Positions 1-8,556 are shown, counted from the stretch's first letter. The stretch is 64,000 bases of DNA from Candidatus Woesearchaeota archaeon (GCA_016928155.1 JAFGLG010000017.1:79602-143601), one strand, 5' to 3'. The notes: generated from the letters alone by a model not told the origin. Numbers and translations: made by a program.

Positions 1-3000
1 GACCATGCATTGCAGGTCCAGTTGACAGTGCACCACTTGGAAGGCCTGTCCGGGCTTCCCCCTCCGCCTCCGCCTCCCCCGCCTCCTGGACTGGGGCGTG
101 GATCTGGCATATCCATTACTTTCAGCATCACCTGGTTCGAGTAGACGAACTCTCCGTAGGGGTCTTCTGCCCTGAATGTGACCAGCCTGATGCCGAACCA
201 GTTCGGTTCGGGTGTGAAAGTCAGCACATGGTATTGGTTCATTGATATTGTTATCTTGTCTATGTAGCTCCATGTGTATACCAGCGGGTCCCCGTCAGGA
301 TCTGCGAAATAGTCATCTAGGTCGAGCCCTGTCAGCGATGTGTCTTCTTTCCATATCTGGTCTGGTATCGGCTGTATAAGATAAGGTGGGTTATTGAAAA
401 TTGATCCGAGCTCGCAGCTGTCCAGGCACCTGTAGACCCCTGAATCATTGAGGTTGCTGCACATGAATATGGACTGCCTTGCTGACGTGGAATCCATATC
501 AGCATCGTCTGTTACTGTCACATCGAATCTGATAACCTCGCTGGTGATGTTTGTGTTGAGTATGTCGCCGATAGGCACTTCTCCGGTGCATGATACCATC
601 TTATTGTCTCCGGTTAGGTTATTCATGGGCACAGTCTCGCTCTTTATGTAGGTCTCATTGAGATGATAGAATTTCACGAGACATCCGGTGCTTGTTGTGA
701 ACCCGTTTGAGCTGTTGAAATTTACCCCGATGCCAAGCAGCTGTTCAGATGAGAAGTGCATCCTGTCCGGGTAGTTTGTGTATGCATAGTAAGGGCTTGA
801 CTGGTACGGCCCGCGGACGACTGTTATGTTGTATGATCCGCTCGCAGAGTTGCCCACACCGTCATACACGACATAGCTTATGTTCCATGTCCCGTCAGGG
901 AAAGGGTATTCCATTGAGCAGTCATCGACGATATAGACCTCTCCGGAGATGTTTATCTCGCAGTAGTCTATTCCTGTATTGTAGGTCCGGTTGTCCGTCA
1001 CATTGATCACGATTTCCTGGCTTGCTCCGTAAAGGACTGTGCCTGGAGGAGGTTCTACTGATGTGACAAGCGGCGGCTCGTTTTCTGTGACATAGATCGT
1101 TGAGTCCCAATAGGCGACATTGCCCTCCACAGAGACTGTTATCCTTAGCTCATGCAGCCCTATCTCGGTTGCGTTCACTGCTGCAGATAGGTCAAGATCC
1201 CCTTCGAACCCGGAGGGGTTTTCTAGCTGGATTGTGTTGTTGTTGACAAGCTTGATGAATCCTGTTGTCGTTCCATACATGTAGGTGTTGTTCTCGTTCG
1301 GCTCGCTGTTTATCTGGCTTATCGGGTAGTGGACATGCCCTATCAGGATGAGGACAGTCCCGTTGAATTCTATGTCCATGAACTCAGCTGTGAGGTTATT
1401 CCCCAGAGTGACGACCTGGTCATGGGTCACATTGACTCCGACTATTGTGTCAGTTACATTTGTGGGGGTTATGCCAAGGCACACGAGTGCCATGTTGCAT
1501 TCTGTATCTCCGCAGTCTGATAGCCCGTCGCCGTCATTGTCAAGGCCGTCATTGCAGAACTCGGCCGGCCCGTAATAGCATTCTGCGCAGTCCATGTCAT
1601 CGCAGTCTGTGAATCCGTCATGGTCATTGTCAAGGCCGTCTGAACAGTCTGTCTCTGTGACACCGCACAGCCTTCCGTCAGGACCCACCTGACCATAGCA
1701 GTCTGCATCATCGCAGTCTGCTGCGCCGTCTGCATCATTGTCCGATGAGTCTGCGCATGAGTCGATTGATATGTTCTCTTGATACGGGCATGGATAGCAG
1801 ACACCGCCTGTGCCATAGCATGTCAGGTCATAGCAGTCAGTGTCCCCGTCACGATCATTGTCGAAATCATCGTCGCATGTCAGCTCAGTCCCATATTCGC
1901 ACAATGCACCGCTGCTCAGGTCGCCGACTCTTGTGTCGCAGTCTATGTCTCCGCAGTCTATCCCTCCGAACTGGGGACTTGCCGGATGGTCATAATCCAG
2001 GTCATTGTCATTGTTGTCATAGCATATGACTTCGTAGAGAGCACAAAGGTAGTCTGATGTCCTGTGCCATCTGTCGCAGTCCCTTTCATAATATGACCCG
2101 CTCACATAGCAGTCATATGGGCCGTCTGCGTCGTTGTCGAAGCGGTCATCGCATGTCAGTTCTGTACCGAATTCGCATATCGCATCCAGTGTCAGGTTGC
2201 CGACGAGCGTATGGCAGTCGTCATCCAGGCAGTCTGTCCATGCAATCATGCTCGGTGTGCTGTCCTGATAGCTTGTGCTGCTGTCCCATACCCCGAAATA
2301 TCCGTAGTCATAGTCATTGTTTAGGAGGTCATAGCAGATCTCATCTATCAGGGGACATGACTCGTTGTCCATGAAGCAGTCATTGTCGAAGCAGTCTATG
2401 TATCCGTCGCCGTCATTGTCGAATCCGTCGTCGCATGTCAGCTCAGTCCCGTATTCGCATCTAATGCCTTCCAGTATCAGCGCTCCGTCGCAGCCGATGT
2501 CGAGGCAGTCAAGCACAGGTATCTCGGCGCATTCGCCTGTTGTCGATAGAAGGCTGTTGAGGTCATTGTCTATGCCATCATTGCAGTATTCGGCATATCC
2601 GCTTGAATTTATGTAGTCGCTTTCATTGGCAGGTGCTGAATCTGTCACATTGATTGTCTGGTACAGCCTCACAGTACCGTACCCGTCGTCCATGCTCCTC
2701 ACGAACTCTATGTCATACCCGCCTCCAGGCGCTTCTGCAGGCATGCCGAACCTTAGCATCTCCCATAAGTGTCCTGTGAATCTGTCATTGTCCGGATTGC
2801 CGTCAGGAGTGTATGATTTTGATGTTAATGACATTGTTGTATACAGCTTGGTTGGCAGCTGTCTTGTCTCGGTTGTGCTGTCTGATATCCCGAAATCGGG
2901 CGGTAGGTCATTTAGTGCCACCTGCACAAGCTTGCTGTCCACATCGCATTGCTTGAACTTTGCTGTATAATCTGACCCTGGCTTGACTGCTTTTATGTAA

Positions 3001-4781
3001 TAGACTGTCGTAGCTCCCATGTCGAACCAGCAGACATTGTTCATGCATGGGTCGTCGAGCCATATTGCGCTGTCTATGCTCCTGCTGTTCCTGCATTCGT
3101 ATCTCACTCCTGCGCAGTCAGGATCATCGCAGTCGATGCGCAGGTCTCCGTCATTGTCCACACCATCATCGCATTCATCCTCTACGAGTGCACTAGCCTG
3201 CTGTTTTATCGCAAAGTTGACGTCGCTGACCCATGAGCAGTTCAGCTCGTCAAAGTACCATCCGGGATTGTTTGTGTAGCAGGATACTGCATGATCGACA
3301 TCATCCCACAGCCATGTGTTGCTCCTGTGGATGTGGAAGAACATTGTGTTGTCCATTGTCAGCTGGCTGTTGTTATATGCTGTCGTCGTCACATTGTACT
3401 GCCCGTTCTGCACCGTGTTTGGCAGTGAGAGGCCATAGGTCACATTGTAGTATCTTCCATTGCTGTAAGTCGTGACATCTGCCGGGTTGAATGATGGGTC
3501 TATATCTGAGAAACCAGAGGTCACATTCAGTGTGCTCTCCTCGAGCTTCACGCTTATTATGGCCTCAGAGTTCTCCTTGTAGAACACCTTGTCCCTGTTC
3601 GGCGGCTTGACCCTGAATGTTGTGTTTGCGTAGCCTGTCAGGTTGGCGTGGGTGCAGTATGCATCCAATGTGTGGTTCCCCTCGATGTATCTCCAATGCT
3701 GTATGTATTTGTAGAGTGATATCTGCGGTATGTACAGATGTATCAGGCTTTGCTTGGGCATCCAATCCCAGTGTAAAAATCCTCCTGTTACAGCCATCAG
3801 GGTGAAGCTTGTGGGGTTGTAGTCTGTCCTGTAAGAGCAGTTTGCTATGATGGGGAATGATATGTCGCCATAGCCTGTTGCATATGTTGTCACATTGAAA
3901 TATGGTGAGTTGTCCTGCGTCGGGTCCTCTATGGATATGTTGACCTTGAGCGATGCGTTCTCTATTGTGGTATAGTTCCCCTCGAATCCGGCTGTGTCTT
4001 CAAATAGGATTGAGCCGTTCGTGAAATCTGTTATCAGACAATCGCTGCAGAACTCGCCGTTTTTCAGTATTATCGGCAATATGGCGCTTATGTTATGCAG
4101 TGTGATTTGGGGGTATGACAGTATGCACATGGTGTTGAAGCCATAAGCTCTGATGAAGTTTTTTTCGATGATCAGGTTTGCATCTATGTTCATCTCATCA
4201 AGATCCACTTTTGATGGGCCGGAGTAATTGATGTCCCCGTGCTCGTTGCCGATTGTTATGTCTGACAACTGTATCCATGCTGTAAAATTAGAGAGGTTAG
4301 TCGTGTAGTTGTTCTTGTAATTCTCCCAGATAGGCTCTATATCCACATTGTTTATTGAGAACAGTCCTCCGAAAACCCCGCTGTCGGCGCATTCTCCCTT
4401 GGCTGCTGCCCTCACAAAATAACCGCACATGGAATCCGGCACTGTTGTCGTATCCCATGTCACATTGAAATAATCATCTCCATCAAAGTAATCGGTCCCG
4501 AGGGAACCTATGGATGCACCTCTGTAGTCAAAGCTGACTTCAGAGACATTTAAGTTGTAGTCAGTGTAGTTTGCATACACTGATACTGTTATCACCCCTG
4601 AATATACTCCTGCTTGAGGATGGAGGTTGGTGAGTGTGGGGACTCCACCTATACATATCCTGACTTTCCCGGCAGCTGTGACCTGCCCGGAGATCTGGTT
4701 GTGCAGTGAGTAATTAGAATATCCGATAGTGATGATGTACATGATTACAAGCACAGCTATCACATTATTGGATATCTTCAT
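1..4781 (-). CDS. giant secreted calcium-binding-repeat protein (3' end outside window)
   Basis: The frame is open from the ATG at 4781 to the left edge of the window, so at least 1593 residues; it is truncated only by the window. The start has a strong AGGAGG ribosome site 4 nt upstream. The N-terminus (MKISNNVIAVLVIMYIITIG) is a signal peptide or membrane anchor. It is followed by about 500 residues of beta-rich, N-glycosylation-site-rich sequence, then roughly ten Cys-Asp repeats of the form C-DG-DND-DG--DC-D-DC (about 3180 down to 1480), then Ig/cadherin-like segments, a run of ten glycines (about 57-86) and a WC----W-C--W module. The repeats resemble thrombospondin type 3 / EF-hand-like calcium loops. 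In DPANN genomes the Gly linker plus Cys-Trp module commonly precedes a C-terminal anchor. Inferred role: calcium-stabilised cell-surface protein. It is coupled to the RHH gene upstream. Function not established. Confidence 0.85.
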   Translation of the reverse strand, partial: MKISNNVIAVLVIMYIITIGYSNYSLHNQISGQVTAAGKVRICIGGVPTLTNLHPQAGVYSGVITVSVYANYTDYNLNVSEVSFDYRGASIGSLGTDYFDGDDYFNVTWDTTTVPDSMCGYFVRAAAKGECADSGVFGGLFSINNVDIEPIWENYKNNYTTNLSNFTAWIQLSDITIGNEHGDINYSGPSKVDLDEMNIDANLIIEKNFIRAYGFNTMCILSYPQITLHNISAILPIILKNGEFCSDCLITDFTNGSILFEDTAGFEGNYTTIENASLKVNISIEDPTQDNSPYFNVTTYATGYGDISFPIIANCSYRTDYNPTSFTLMAVTGGFLHWDWMPKQSLIHLYIPQISLYKYIQHWRYIEGNHTLDAYCTHANLTGYANTTFRVKPPNRDKVFYKENSEAIISVKLEESTLNVTSGFSDIDPSFNPADVTTYSNGRYYNVTYGLSLPNTVQNGQYNVTTTAYNNSQLTMDNTMFFHIHRSNTWLWDDVDHAVSCYTNNPGWYFDELNCSWVSDVNFAIKQQASALVEDECDDGVDNDGDLRIDCDDPDCAGVRYECRNSRSIDSAIWLDDPCMNNVCWFDMGATTVYYIKAVKPGSDYTAKFKQCDVDSKLVQVALNDLPPDFGISDSTTETRQLPTKLYTTMSLTSKSYTPDGNPDNDRFTGHLWEMLRFGMPAEAPGGGYDIEFVRSMDDGYGTVRLYQTINVTDSAPANESDYINSSGYAEYCNDGIDNDLNSLLSTTGECAEIPVLDCLDIGCDGALILEGIRCEYGTELTCDDGFDNDGDGYIDCFDNDCFMDNESCPLIDEICYDLLNNDYDYGYFGVWDSSTSYQDSTPSMIAWTDCLDDDCHTLVGNLTLDAICEFGTELTCDDRFDNDADGPYDCYVSGSYYERDCDRWHRTSDYLCALYEVICYDNNDNDLDYDHPASPQFGGIDCGDIDCDTRVGDLSSGALCEYGTELTCDDDFDNDRDGDTDCYDLTCYGTGGVCYPCPYQENISIDSCADSSDNDADGAADCDDADCYGQVGPDGRLCGVTETDCSDGLDNDHDGFTDCDDMDCAECYYGPAEFCNDGLDNDGDGLSDCGDTECNMALVCLGITPTNVTDTIVGVNVTHDQVVTLGNNLTAEFMDIEFNGTVLILIGHVHYPISQINSEPNENNTYMYGTTTGFIKLVNNNTIQLENPSGFEGDLDLSAAVNATEIGLHELRITVSVEGNVAYWDSTIYVTENEPPLVTSVEPPPGTVLYGASQEIVINVTDNRTYNTGIDYCEINISGEVYIVDDCSMEYPFPDGTWNISYVVYDGVGNSASGSYNITVVRGPYQSSPYYAYTNYPDRMHFSSEQLLGIGVNFNSSNGFTTSTGCLVKFYHLNETYIKSETVPMNNLTGDNKMVSCTGEVPIGDILNTNITSEVIRFDVTVTDDADMDSTSARQSIFMCSNLNDSGVYRCLDSCELGSIFNNPPYLIQPIPDQIWKEDTSLTGLDLDDYFADPDGDPLVYTWSYIDKITISMNQYHVLTFTPEPNWFGIRLVTFRAEDPYGEFVYSNQVMLKVMDMPDPRPSPGGGGGGGGGGSPDRPSKWCTVNWTCNAW
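1480..3180 (-). repeat. about ten TSP3-like Cys/Asp calcium-binding repeats inside the giant protein
   Basis: In the minus frame the motifs CDDGVDNDGD, CNDGIDNDLN, CDDGFDNDGDG, CYDLLNNDYD, CDDRFDNDADG, CYDNNDNDLD, CDDDFDNDRDG, CADSSDNDADG, CSDGLDNDHDG and CNDGLDNDGDG follow each other, most of them closed by DC-D-DC. Aspartates at alternating positions match DxDxDG calcium loops, and the paired cysteines suggest disulfides. The DNA is correspondingly repetitive (gtcattgtc / gcagtc words). Confidence 0.8.
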
Positions 4782-4932
4782 CTTTCCTCCTTATTTTCTT
4801 GTATTTGACCAGAAGATCCCTGAGCGCTTCTCTTGTTATCTCAGATTGGTTTGAGAACATGCCTTCGTCTATCAGTTCCTGTATCTTTTTCTTCAGCTCT
4901 TTCCCGATTCTTATGTGGACCAGATCAGACAT
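4765..4932 (-). CDS. ribbon-helix-helix (CopG/Arc-type) regulator, 55 aa
   Basis: A 55-codon gene: MSDLVHIRIGKELKKKIQEL, then a turn (IDEGMFSNQSEI) and a second helix (TREALRDLLVKY). A short polar beta strand, a helix, a GxFxNxSE turn and a second helix are the hallmark of RHH DNA-binding proteins, which act as dimers. The start has a GGAT-type ribosome site (AAGGATATAG). Its 3' end overlaps the start of the giant surface-protein gene by 17 nt, and that gene's AGGAGG site lies inside this ORF, so the two should be translationally coupled. Two palindromes lie just upstream in its own promoter. Likely autoregulator of this surface-protein operon (inference). Confidence 0.8.
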   Translation of the reverse strand: MSDLVHIRIGKELKKKIQELIDEGMFSNQSEITREALRDLLVKYKKIRRKDEDIQ

Positions 4933-4961
4933 CTATATCCTTCTTACTGTATGAATCAACA

Positions 4962-4978
4962 TATATCATTTTGATATA
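4962..4978. promoter_or_regulatory. perfect 17-nt palindrome, candidate RHH operator 1
   Basis: TATATCA-TTT-TGATATA is a perfect inverted repeat (7-nt arms, 3-nt spacer), lying 30 nt before the RHH start codon. Its centre is 22 nt from that of a second copy at 4986-4998, which is about two helical turns. It sits where the transcription start would fall. Confidence 0.6.
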
Positions 4979-4985
4979 CAAATAA

Positions 4986-4998
4986 TATCATTTTGATA
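4986..4998. promoter_or_regulatory. 13-nt palindrome, candidate RHH operator 2
   Basis: TATCA-TTT-TGATA repeats the core of the upstream site exactly. It lies next to the minus-strand TATA box at 5003-5012, so a bound repressor would block TBP/TFB or the start site. Confidence 0.6.
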
Positions 4999-5002
4999 CA
5001 TT

Positions 5003-5012
5003 TATTTATAAA
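5003..5012 (-). promoter_or_regulatory. TATA box for the RHH / giant surface-protein operon
   Basis: TTTATAAATA on the minus strand in a strongly AT-rich stretch. A start about 26 nt downstream falls near 4982, inside the paired palindromes. The rest of 5013-5119 is AT-rich and I see no gene in it. Confidence 0.5.
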
Positions 5013-5119
5013 TGTTATTATAAGATATATAAAAAAGGGTATAAAAAAGATATAGAAAAGATATGGAACTGGGTATATTGGGTCAAGGATGCTCAGAAAA
5101 AAGAACAAGAGACAAATAC

Positions 5120-5572
5120 TTACTTGCTTCGCCAGAATGTCATCTTGGCATACCCATGATAATACCCTATCTCTTTGTTGGGTATTCCAATCAGCTGTAT
5201 TGTCTTCGCCTCATTGGGTTCGAGATGAGGCATTGATGGAATGGCTTCTACCATACCGCTGATGTTCCCAACCACCTTCATCTTGACATCGAGCGGGAAA
5301 TTATAGGGGTTGATTAGGACGACTTCCCTTATCAGTGTGCTGCCTCCTTTTTGTGCTGAGCCGAAATGCAGGAAATCATCCCCGAGGTTTATGCCAACGC
5401 CTTTCTCCACCACTTTGATGTCCATCTCTATGGTCCTTGTCTCGACATGCATGTATGAGAAATAGGCTATGCTTGTCAAGGACACTGTCAATATGATTAT
5501 GGCAATGAGAGCTATGATGAGTTGTTTTGTTGAGAATCCTGATGTATGTCCGAATTTATGTTTCTTACGCAT
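5120..5572 (-). CDS. membrane-anchored exported protein, unknown, 150 aa
   Basis: The chosen start is the ATG at 5572. The frame is open further upstream to 5731, but that part overlaps the end of the preceding gene and is low-complexity Lys/Asn/Ile sequence, while 5572 sits 26 nt after a TATA box (5592-5601), fitting a leaderless message. The product has a basic N-terminus (MRKKHKFGHTSG), one membrane segment (LIIALIAIIILTVSLTSIAY) and an extracellular beta-rich domain of about 105 residues that reads like an Ig-like or CARDB-type fold (VVLINPYNFPLDVKMKVVGN). It is last in a four-gene run of exported proteins. No family recognised with certainty. Confidence 0.7.
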   Translation of the reverse strand: MRKKHKFGHTSGFSTKQLIIALIAIIILTVSLTSIAYFSYMHVETRTIEMDIKVVEKGVGINLGDDFLHFGSAQKGGSTLIREVVLINPYNFPLDVKMKVVGNISGMVEAIPSMPHLEPNEAKTIQLIGIPNKEIGYYHGYAKMTFWRSK

Positions 5573-5591
5573 ATTGGCTGATTTTGAGGTT

Positions 5592-5601
5592 ATATTTATA
5601 T
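5592..5601 (-). promoter_or_regulatory. TATA box of the 150-aa exported protein
   Basis: TATAAATATA on the minus strand, centred 25-26 nt before the ATG at 5572, as expected for a leaderless archaeal transcript. Confidence 0.5.
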
Positions 5602-5639
5602 TTTTTATTATTTTTTTATTTGGAGTGTATGATTTTATT

Positions 5640-6914
5640 TCAGGGATGCTTTGGGGCCTCGAGCTTCTTTGCCTTTTTCTTTTTGTCTGGCTTGGGGGCA
5701 TCACCTTCGAGTTCATCGAAATCAGGATCATTCCCCCCTGCCTTATGACTGTATCTTCTCATCTCTTTCCTGTCCTGTACCCTGAGTATCAGGAATATCA
5801 GCATGATTAGGGTTAGTATCAGCAGCAGGAGGTTTGTTATGTTGAAGTACTGCAGGAACATCGGCCTATGGAGGGTTTTCTCAAGAACTGCGAGAAGGCT
5901 GTCCTTCTCTGTTATCCTTTCCCCATAATATGCTCTCAGCTGTATCGGGTATGCGCTTGCATTAACCCCGTTTGCATCGAGGTATGTCGACAGGTTTCCT
6001 TTGCCGAACGGCCCGAGCGTTATCGGAGATGTCTTTGCCACCACACCATTGAAGGTCACTTCCCCCCAGACATCTTTGAGCTCTCCGTTCCAGAGGCTCT
6101 CTACCTCAAATTCGAATTTGTTTATCATGTCTGAGTATATCTCTTTGGTGTGGTTGTTTATCTTGAGCTGTCTTGTGCCGACAAGATAGGAATCATTGAG
6201 ATTTTCTGTTATTTCGTTGTAATGGACATCTGCCTCGACTGAATATTTTCCTGGGGGATAACCCCCCATCGGGAACCTCACATCCCAATTATGGCTTTGG
6301 AAGGAATTGAGAGAGACTTTTGATGTGTCTGCGGTATGGACAAGCCCGCCTGATGAGTTGTAGAACCTCAGCTCTGCATGCGCATCCTCTATCATTATCT
6401 TTCCTTTGTTGGATATTGATACTGTTGTTATCTCAGTCTCATTCTCGCCGATGTCCCTGGCATTGAGTCTGGTCTCTGCCAGCAGGCCAGGATGCAATAC
6501 ATGGAGAGAAAAGAGGAAAGCCAGTGATCCCTTCACTGTCAGAGCTCCTTCGATAGTGTTGCCCTCTGTCACTGACATTTTTATCACATGCTGCCCGAAG
6601 TGCTCTGAGTCTTCGAAGAAATTGACTTTTACCTTGAAGGTGAATGTCTCCATGGGTTTGAGTTCAGGTATCGAGGCCGGCTCTGCTGAGAAATATTTAT
6701 TGAGGTCTGTCTTCCCGCCGCCCCTGTCCTGAAAGGTTATTGAATAGCTTTGGGGTATTTTTTGGTTATTTATGATGGTGTATTCATACTCATGGCTTTT
6801 GCCGAGCTCGACATTTAGGTTCCTGTTCAGCAGATCAGAAGTCCCTCTTATGCCGTTTGCTGCTGGGATTATGAGGACTAATATTAAGATTAGGAAAAAT
6901 ATGTTTTTTGCCAT
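5640..6914 (-). CDS. type I membrane protein with Ig-like ectodomain, paralogue of 43086-44390
   Basis: 424 aa. It has a signal peptide (NIFFLILILVLIIPAANG), a long extracellular beta-sandwich-rich region with several NxS/T sites, one C-terminal membrane span (LLLLILTLIMLIFLILRV) and a charged cytoplasmic tail rich in Lys (DKKKKAKKLEAP). The segment SLWNGELKDVWGEVTFNG matches SLWNKPLDDVYGVF in the protein at 43086-44390, which has the same order of parts: signal, ectodomain, membrane span, basic tail. Both paralogues lie next to genes for exported proteins, so they may be accessory membrane proteins for surface assembly (inference). Family name not recognised. Confidence 0.8.
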   Translation of the reverse strand: MAKNIFFLILILVLIIPAANGIRGTSDLLNRNLNVELGKSHEYEYTIINNQKIPQSYSITFQDRGGGKTDLNKYFSAEPASIPELKPMETFTFKVKVNFFEDSEHFGQHVIKMSVTEGNTIEGALTVKGSLAFLFSLHVLHPGLLAETRLNARDIGENETEITTVSISNKGKIMIEDAHAELRFYNSSGGLVHTADTSKVSLNSFQSHNWDVRFPMGGYPPGKYSVEADVHYNEITENLNDSYLVGTRQLKINNHTKEIYSDMINKFEFEVESLWNGELKDVWGEVTFNGVVAKTSPITLGPFGKGNLSTYLDANGVNASAYPIQLRAYYGERITEKDSLLAVLEKTLHRPMFLQYFNITNLLLLILTLIMLIFLILRVQDRKEMRRYSHKAGGNDPDFDELEGDAPKPDKKKKAKKLEAPKHP

Positions 6915-6941
6915 TTTAAAAAGTAAGAAAAAAAAGATAAT

Positions 6942-7631
6942 TTATTTCTTGACTGCCTCAAAGATCACATTGACAGAAGCTTCGTTACCTAATGTGGATG
7001 CACCGAGAGGCACCAGGACTTTTGCAGATACATTTGCCCATTTTTGAGGGGTGCTTCCAATTGGAAGGGCATTACACCAGCTTACATTCTCCACATTCTT
7101 TGGGAATTCCTGGTAAGTGGTAATACCACTGGCACAGTTATGTCCGTCAAGCTTGAACTCCAATGCAGCTTGTGCTGTACAGAATGTATAATTGCCTGAT
7201 GTTGCATCTTGGCATACAAGTTCTGCAGCTGTTCCTGTCACATTGATGCTGATGTTGACTTCAACGTTACCATCATTCCAGAGTGCAAAGTGATCTCCAC
7301 TCAGGCATCCCGGCCCATTGAATCCGTTTGCATCAGTTGTGACTGCATCAACAACCTGTGTTCCGGTTGCTGAGTCGCAGGTGATATTATTAATCACCCT
7401 AGAGAAATTAGAGTTGACGCCAAAATCTATAAGCAGGTCAGTCGCATTGATTGACAGAACTTGTGTGATGGTTATGTTGACCTTGCCTGTGTAATTGGTC
7501 TCGCCTGTTGCGAATCCTGCCAGCATCCCTAACTCTGAGATCCCTCCCATGAGCCAGGCAAAGCTTGCTAGAGAGACCACGATTGCTGCTACTAATAGAT
7601 ATACTAATGTTTTGTTTGAAACTTCACCCAT
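6942..7631 (-). CDS. signal-anchored exported protein, 229 aa
   Basis: Starts MGEVSNKTLVYLLVAAIVVS, one N-terminal hydrophobic segment followed by a Gly-rich hinge and a Thr/Asn-rich beta domain with many N-glycosylation sequons and six or more cysteines. The ribosome site AGGAGG lies 7 nt before the ATG. The N-terminus closely resembles that of the 78-aa protein just upstream (MGDISKKTVLVLLILTICLS), and both belong to the common DPANN style of short 'ISKKT' N-anchored exported proteins. Possibly a pilin- or camelysin-like fibre subunit, but no diagnostic motif is visible. Confidence 0.75.
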   Translation of the reverse strand: MGEVSNKTLVYLLVAAIVVSLASFAWLMGGISELGMLAGFATGETNYTGKVNITITQVLSINATDLLIDFGVNSNFSRVINNITCDSATGTQVVDAVTTDANGFNGPGCLSGDHFALWNDGNVEVNISINVTGTAAELVCQDATSGNYTFCTAQAALEFKLDGHNCASGITTYQEFPKNVENVSWCNALPIGSTPQKWANVSAKVLVPLGASTLGNEASVNVIFEAVKK

Positions 7632-7647
7632 TTTTTAACCTCCTTTT
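7624..7647 (-). repeat. 24-nt translation-start repeat, copy 1
   Basis: The SD, spacer and ATGGGTGA around the 229-aa gene's start are identical over 24 nt to positions 7864-7887. Confidence 0.85.
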
Positions 7648-7871
7648 GCCATATTAGTAATTTCCAATGCCACTCTGCCGGTTGTCTGCACAGGTGGTAG
7701 ATTGCTGCCGGTTATCCCTAATTTCACTTGGCCGACAGGTGTTGTTGTTCCTGCTGGGAACTCTGTCGCTGTCTCTGTAATCCTGCTCCACATTGCCCAT
7801 GTGGTGAACACTGAAAGACATATTGTCAAAATCAAGAGAACAAGCACTGTCTTCTTTGAGATGTCACCCAT
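7635..7871 (-). CDS. small signal-anchored exported protein, 78 aa
   Basis: First gene of the 7871-5120 minus-strand operon. One membrane segment (TVLVLLILTICLSVFTTWAM) is followed by about 45 residues of extracellular sequence with no Cys. The last codons, GGA GGT TAA, double as the ribosome site of the next gene. The 24 nt around its start are identical to those around the next gene's start, so the pair arose by duplication or exchange. Possibly a small partner of the 229-aa protein. Function unknown. Confidence 0.7.
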   Translation of the reverse strand: MGDISKKTVLVLLILTICLSVFTTWAMWSRITETATEFPAGTTTPVGQVKLGITGSNLPPVQTTGRVALEITNMAKGG

Positions 7872-7887
7872 TTTTTAACCTCCTTTT
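7864..7887 (-). repeat. 24-nt translation-start repeat, copy 2
   Basis: Identical over 24 nt to 7624-7647. It contains AGGAGG, the spacer and the ATG of the 78-aa gene. Confidence 0.85.
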
Positions 7888-7955
7888 TGTTAATCACACA
7901 AAAGTGAATATTTGTGGTAGTTTGCCACAATTGGTATAGCTTTTACATACACTAG

Positions 7956-7964
7956 TTTATATAT
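7956..7964 (-). promoter_or_regulatory. TATA box of the exported-protein operon
   Basis: ATATATAAA on the minus strand predicts a start near 7934 and a leader of about 60 nt carrying the SD. An inverted repeat TTGTGG-(7)-CCACAA at 7912-7930 falls just after the predicted start and could be an operator. The rest of 7965-8173 shows no gene, tRNA or clear repeat. Confidence 0.45.
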
Positions 7965-8173
7965 TTTTCGATTTTGATGAAAACTATTTATAAAATTGCC
8001 CACCAGGAGTCAGATTCAGGAAGCATAGCAGCATGCAATAGATTCATGGATGGAAAGATGCTAGTCATATACCATCTCTACTTGCGGGTTATATGATATC
8101 TTGTGATTATTTAATGTCTAATATCTCATGATTACATAAAAACATTGAGTTTTCCGCCAAAATGTCTAGGTTC

Positions 8174-8533
8174 TTATAGGTTCTGATAATATGTATCAAT
8201 GCCTTCAATGTGGCTTATCTTTGTGTTCTTCTGGAGCCTCTCCCTGAATCTCCTGTCGACTTTCACTCCGAACCTTTCGAGCCCGGTCTTCAGCTTATGG
8301 TAGAGCTCTTTGCCTTCCCTGTCCAGGTCTGTGAGGATTATTATGCTGTCAGTGCTCTCGACGATCTGCTCGACAAAAGAGTACAATGGCTTGTTCAGGG
8401 AAAAAATTCTGTTCCTTATCCCGATGTTCCTGAGCGCTGCAACATCTTTTTTTCCCTCGACAATCAAAGGCGTCTGCGTCTCATTCACATCGATGATCCA
8501 TTTGTCAAGAATCTCTTTTTCCAGGATGTCCAT
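8174..8533 (-). CDS. small Toprim-domain protein (UPF0292-like)
   Basis: 119 aa, essentially a lone Toprim fold. PLIVEGKKDVAALRNIG carries the conserved Glu, and IIILTDLDREGKEL carries the DxD metal-binding motif. Archaea have short stand-alone Toprim proteins of this size, related to the nucleotidyl-transfer/hydrolysis domains of primase DnaG and topoisomerases, whose role is not established. The start at 8533 lies 27 nt after a TATA-like box (8557-8563), fitting leaderless transcription. It is divergent from the primase gene, with only 93 nt between starts. Confidence 0.8.
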   Translation of the reverse strand: MDILEKEILDKWIIDVNETQTPLIVEGKKDVAALRNIGIRNRIFSLNKPLYSFVEQIVESTDSIIILTDLDREGKELYHKLKTGLERFGVKVDRRFRERLQKNTKISHIEGIDTYYQNL

Positions 8534-8556
8534 GCTGTGGCAGATGAAGGAGCTCT

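Noticed and set aside
1469-1816. 115-aa minus-strand ORF and several plus-strand ORFs in 448-3805
   Set aside because: All lie across the continuous minus frame of the giant protein, whose TSP3-like repeats are much better supported.
5573-5731. N-terminal extension of the 150-aa exported protein
   Set aside because: It overlaps the end of the preceding gene, is Lys/Asn/Ile-rich, and the TATA box lies in it.
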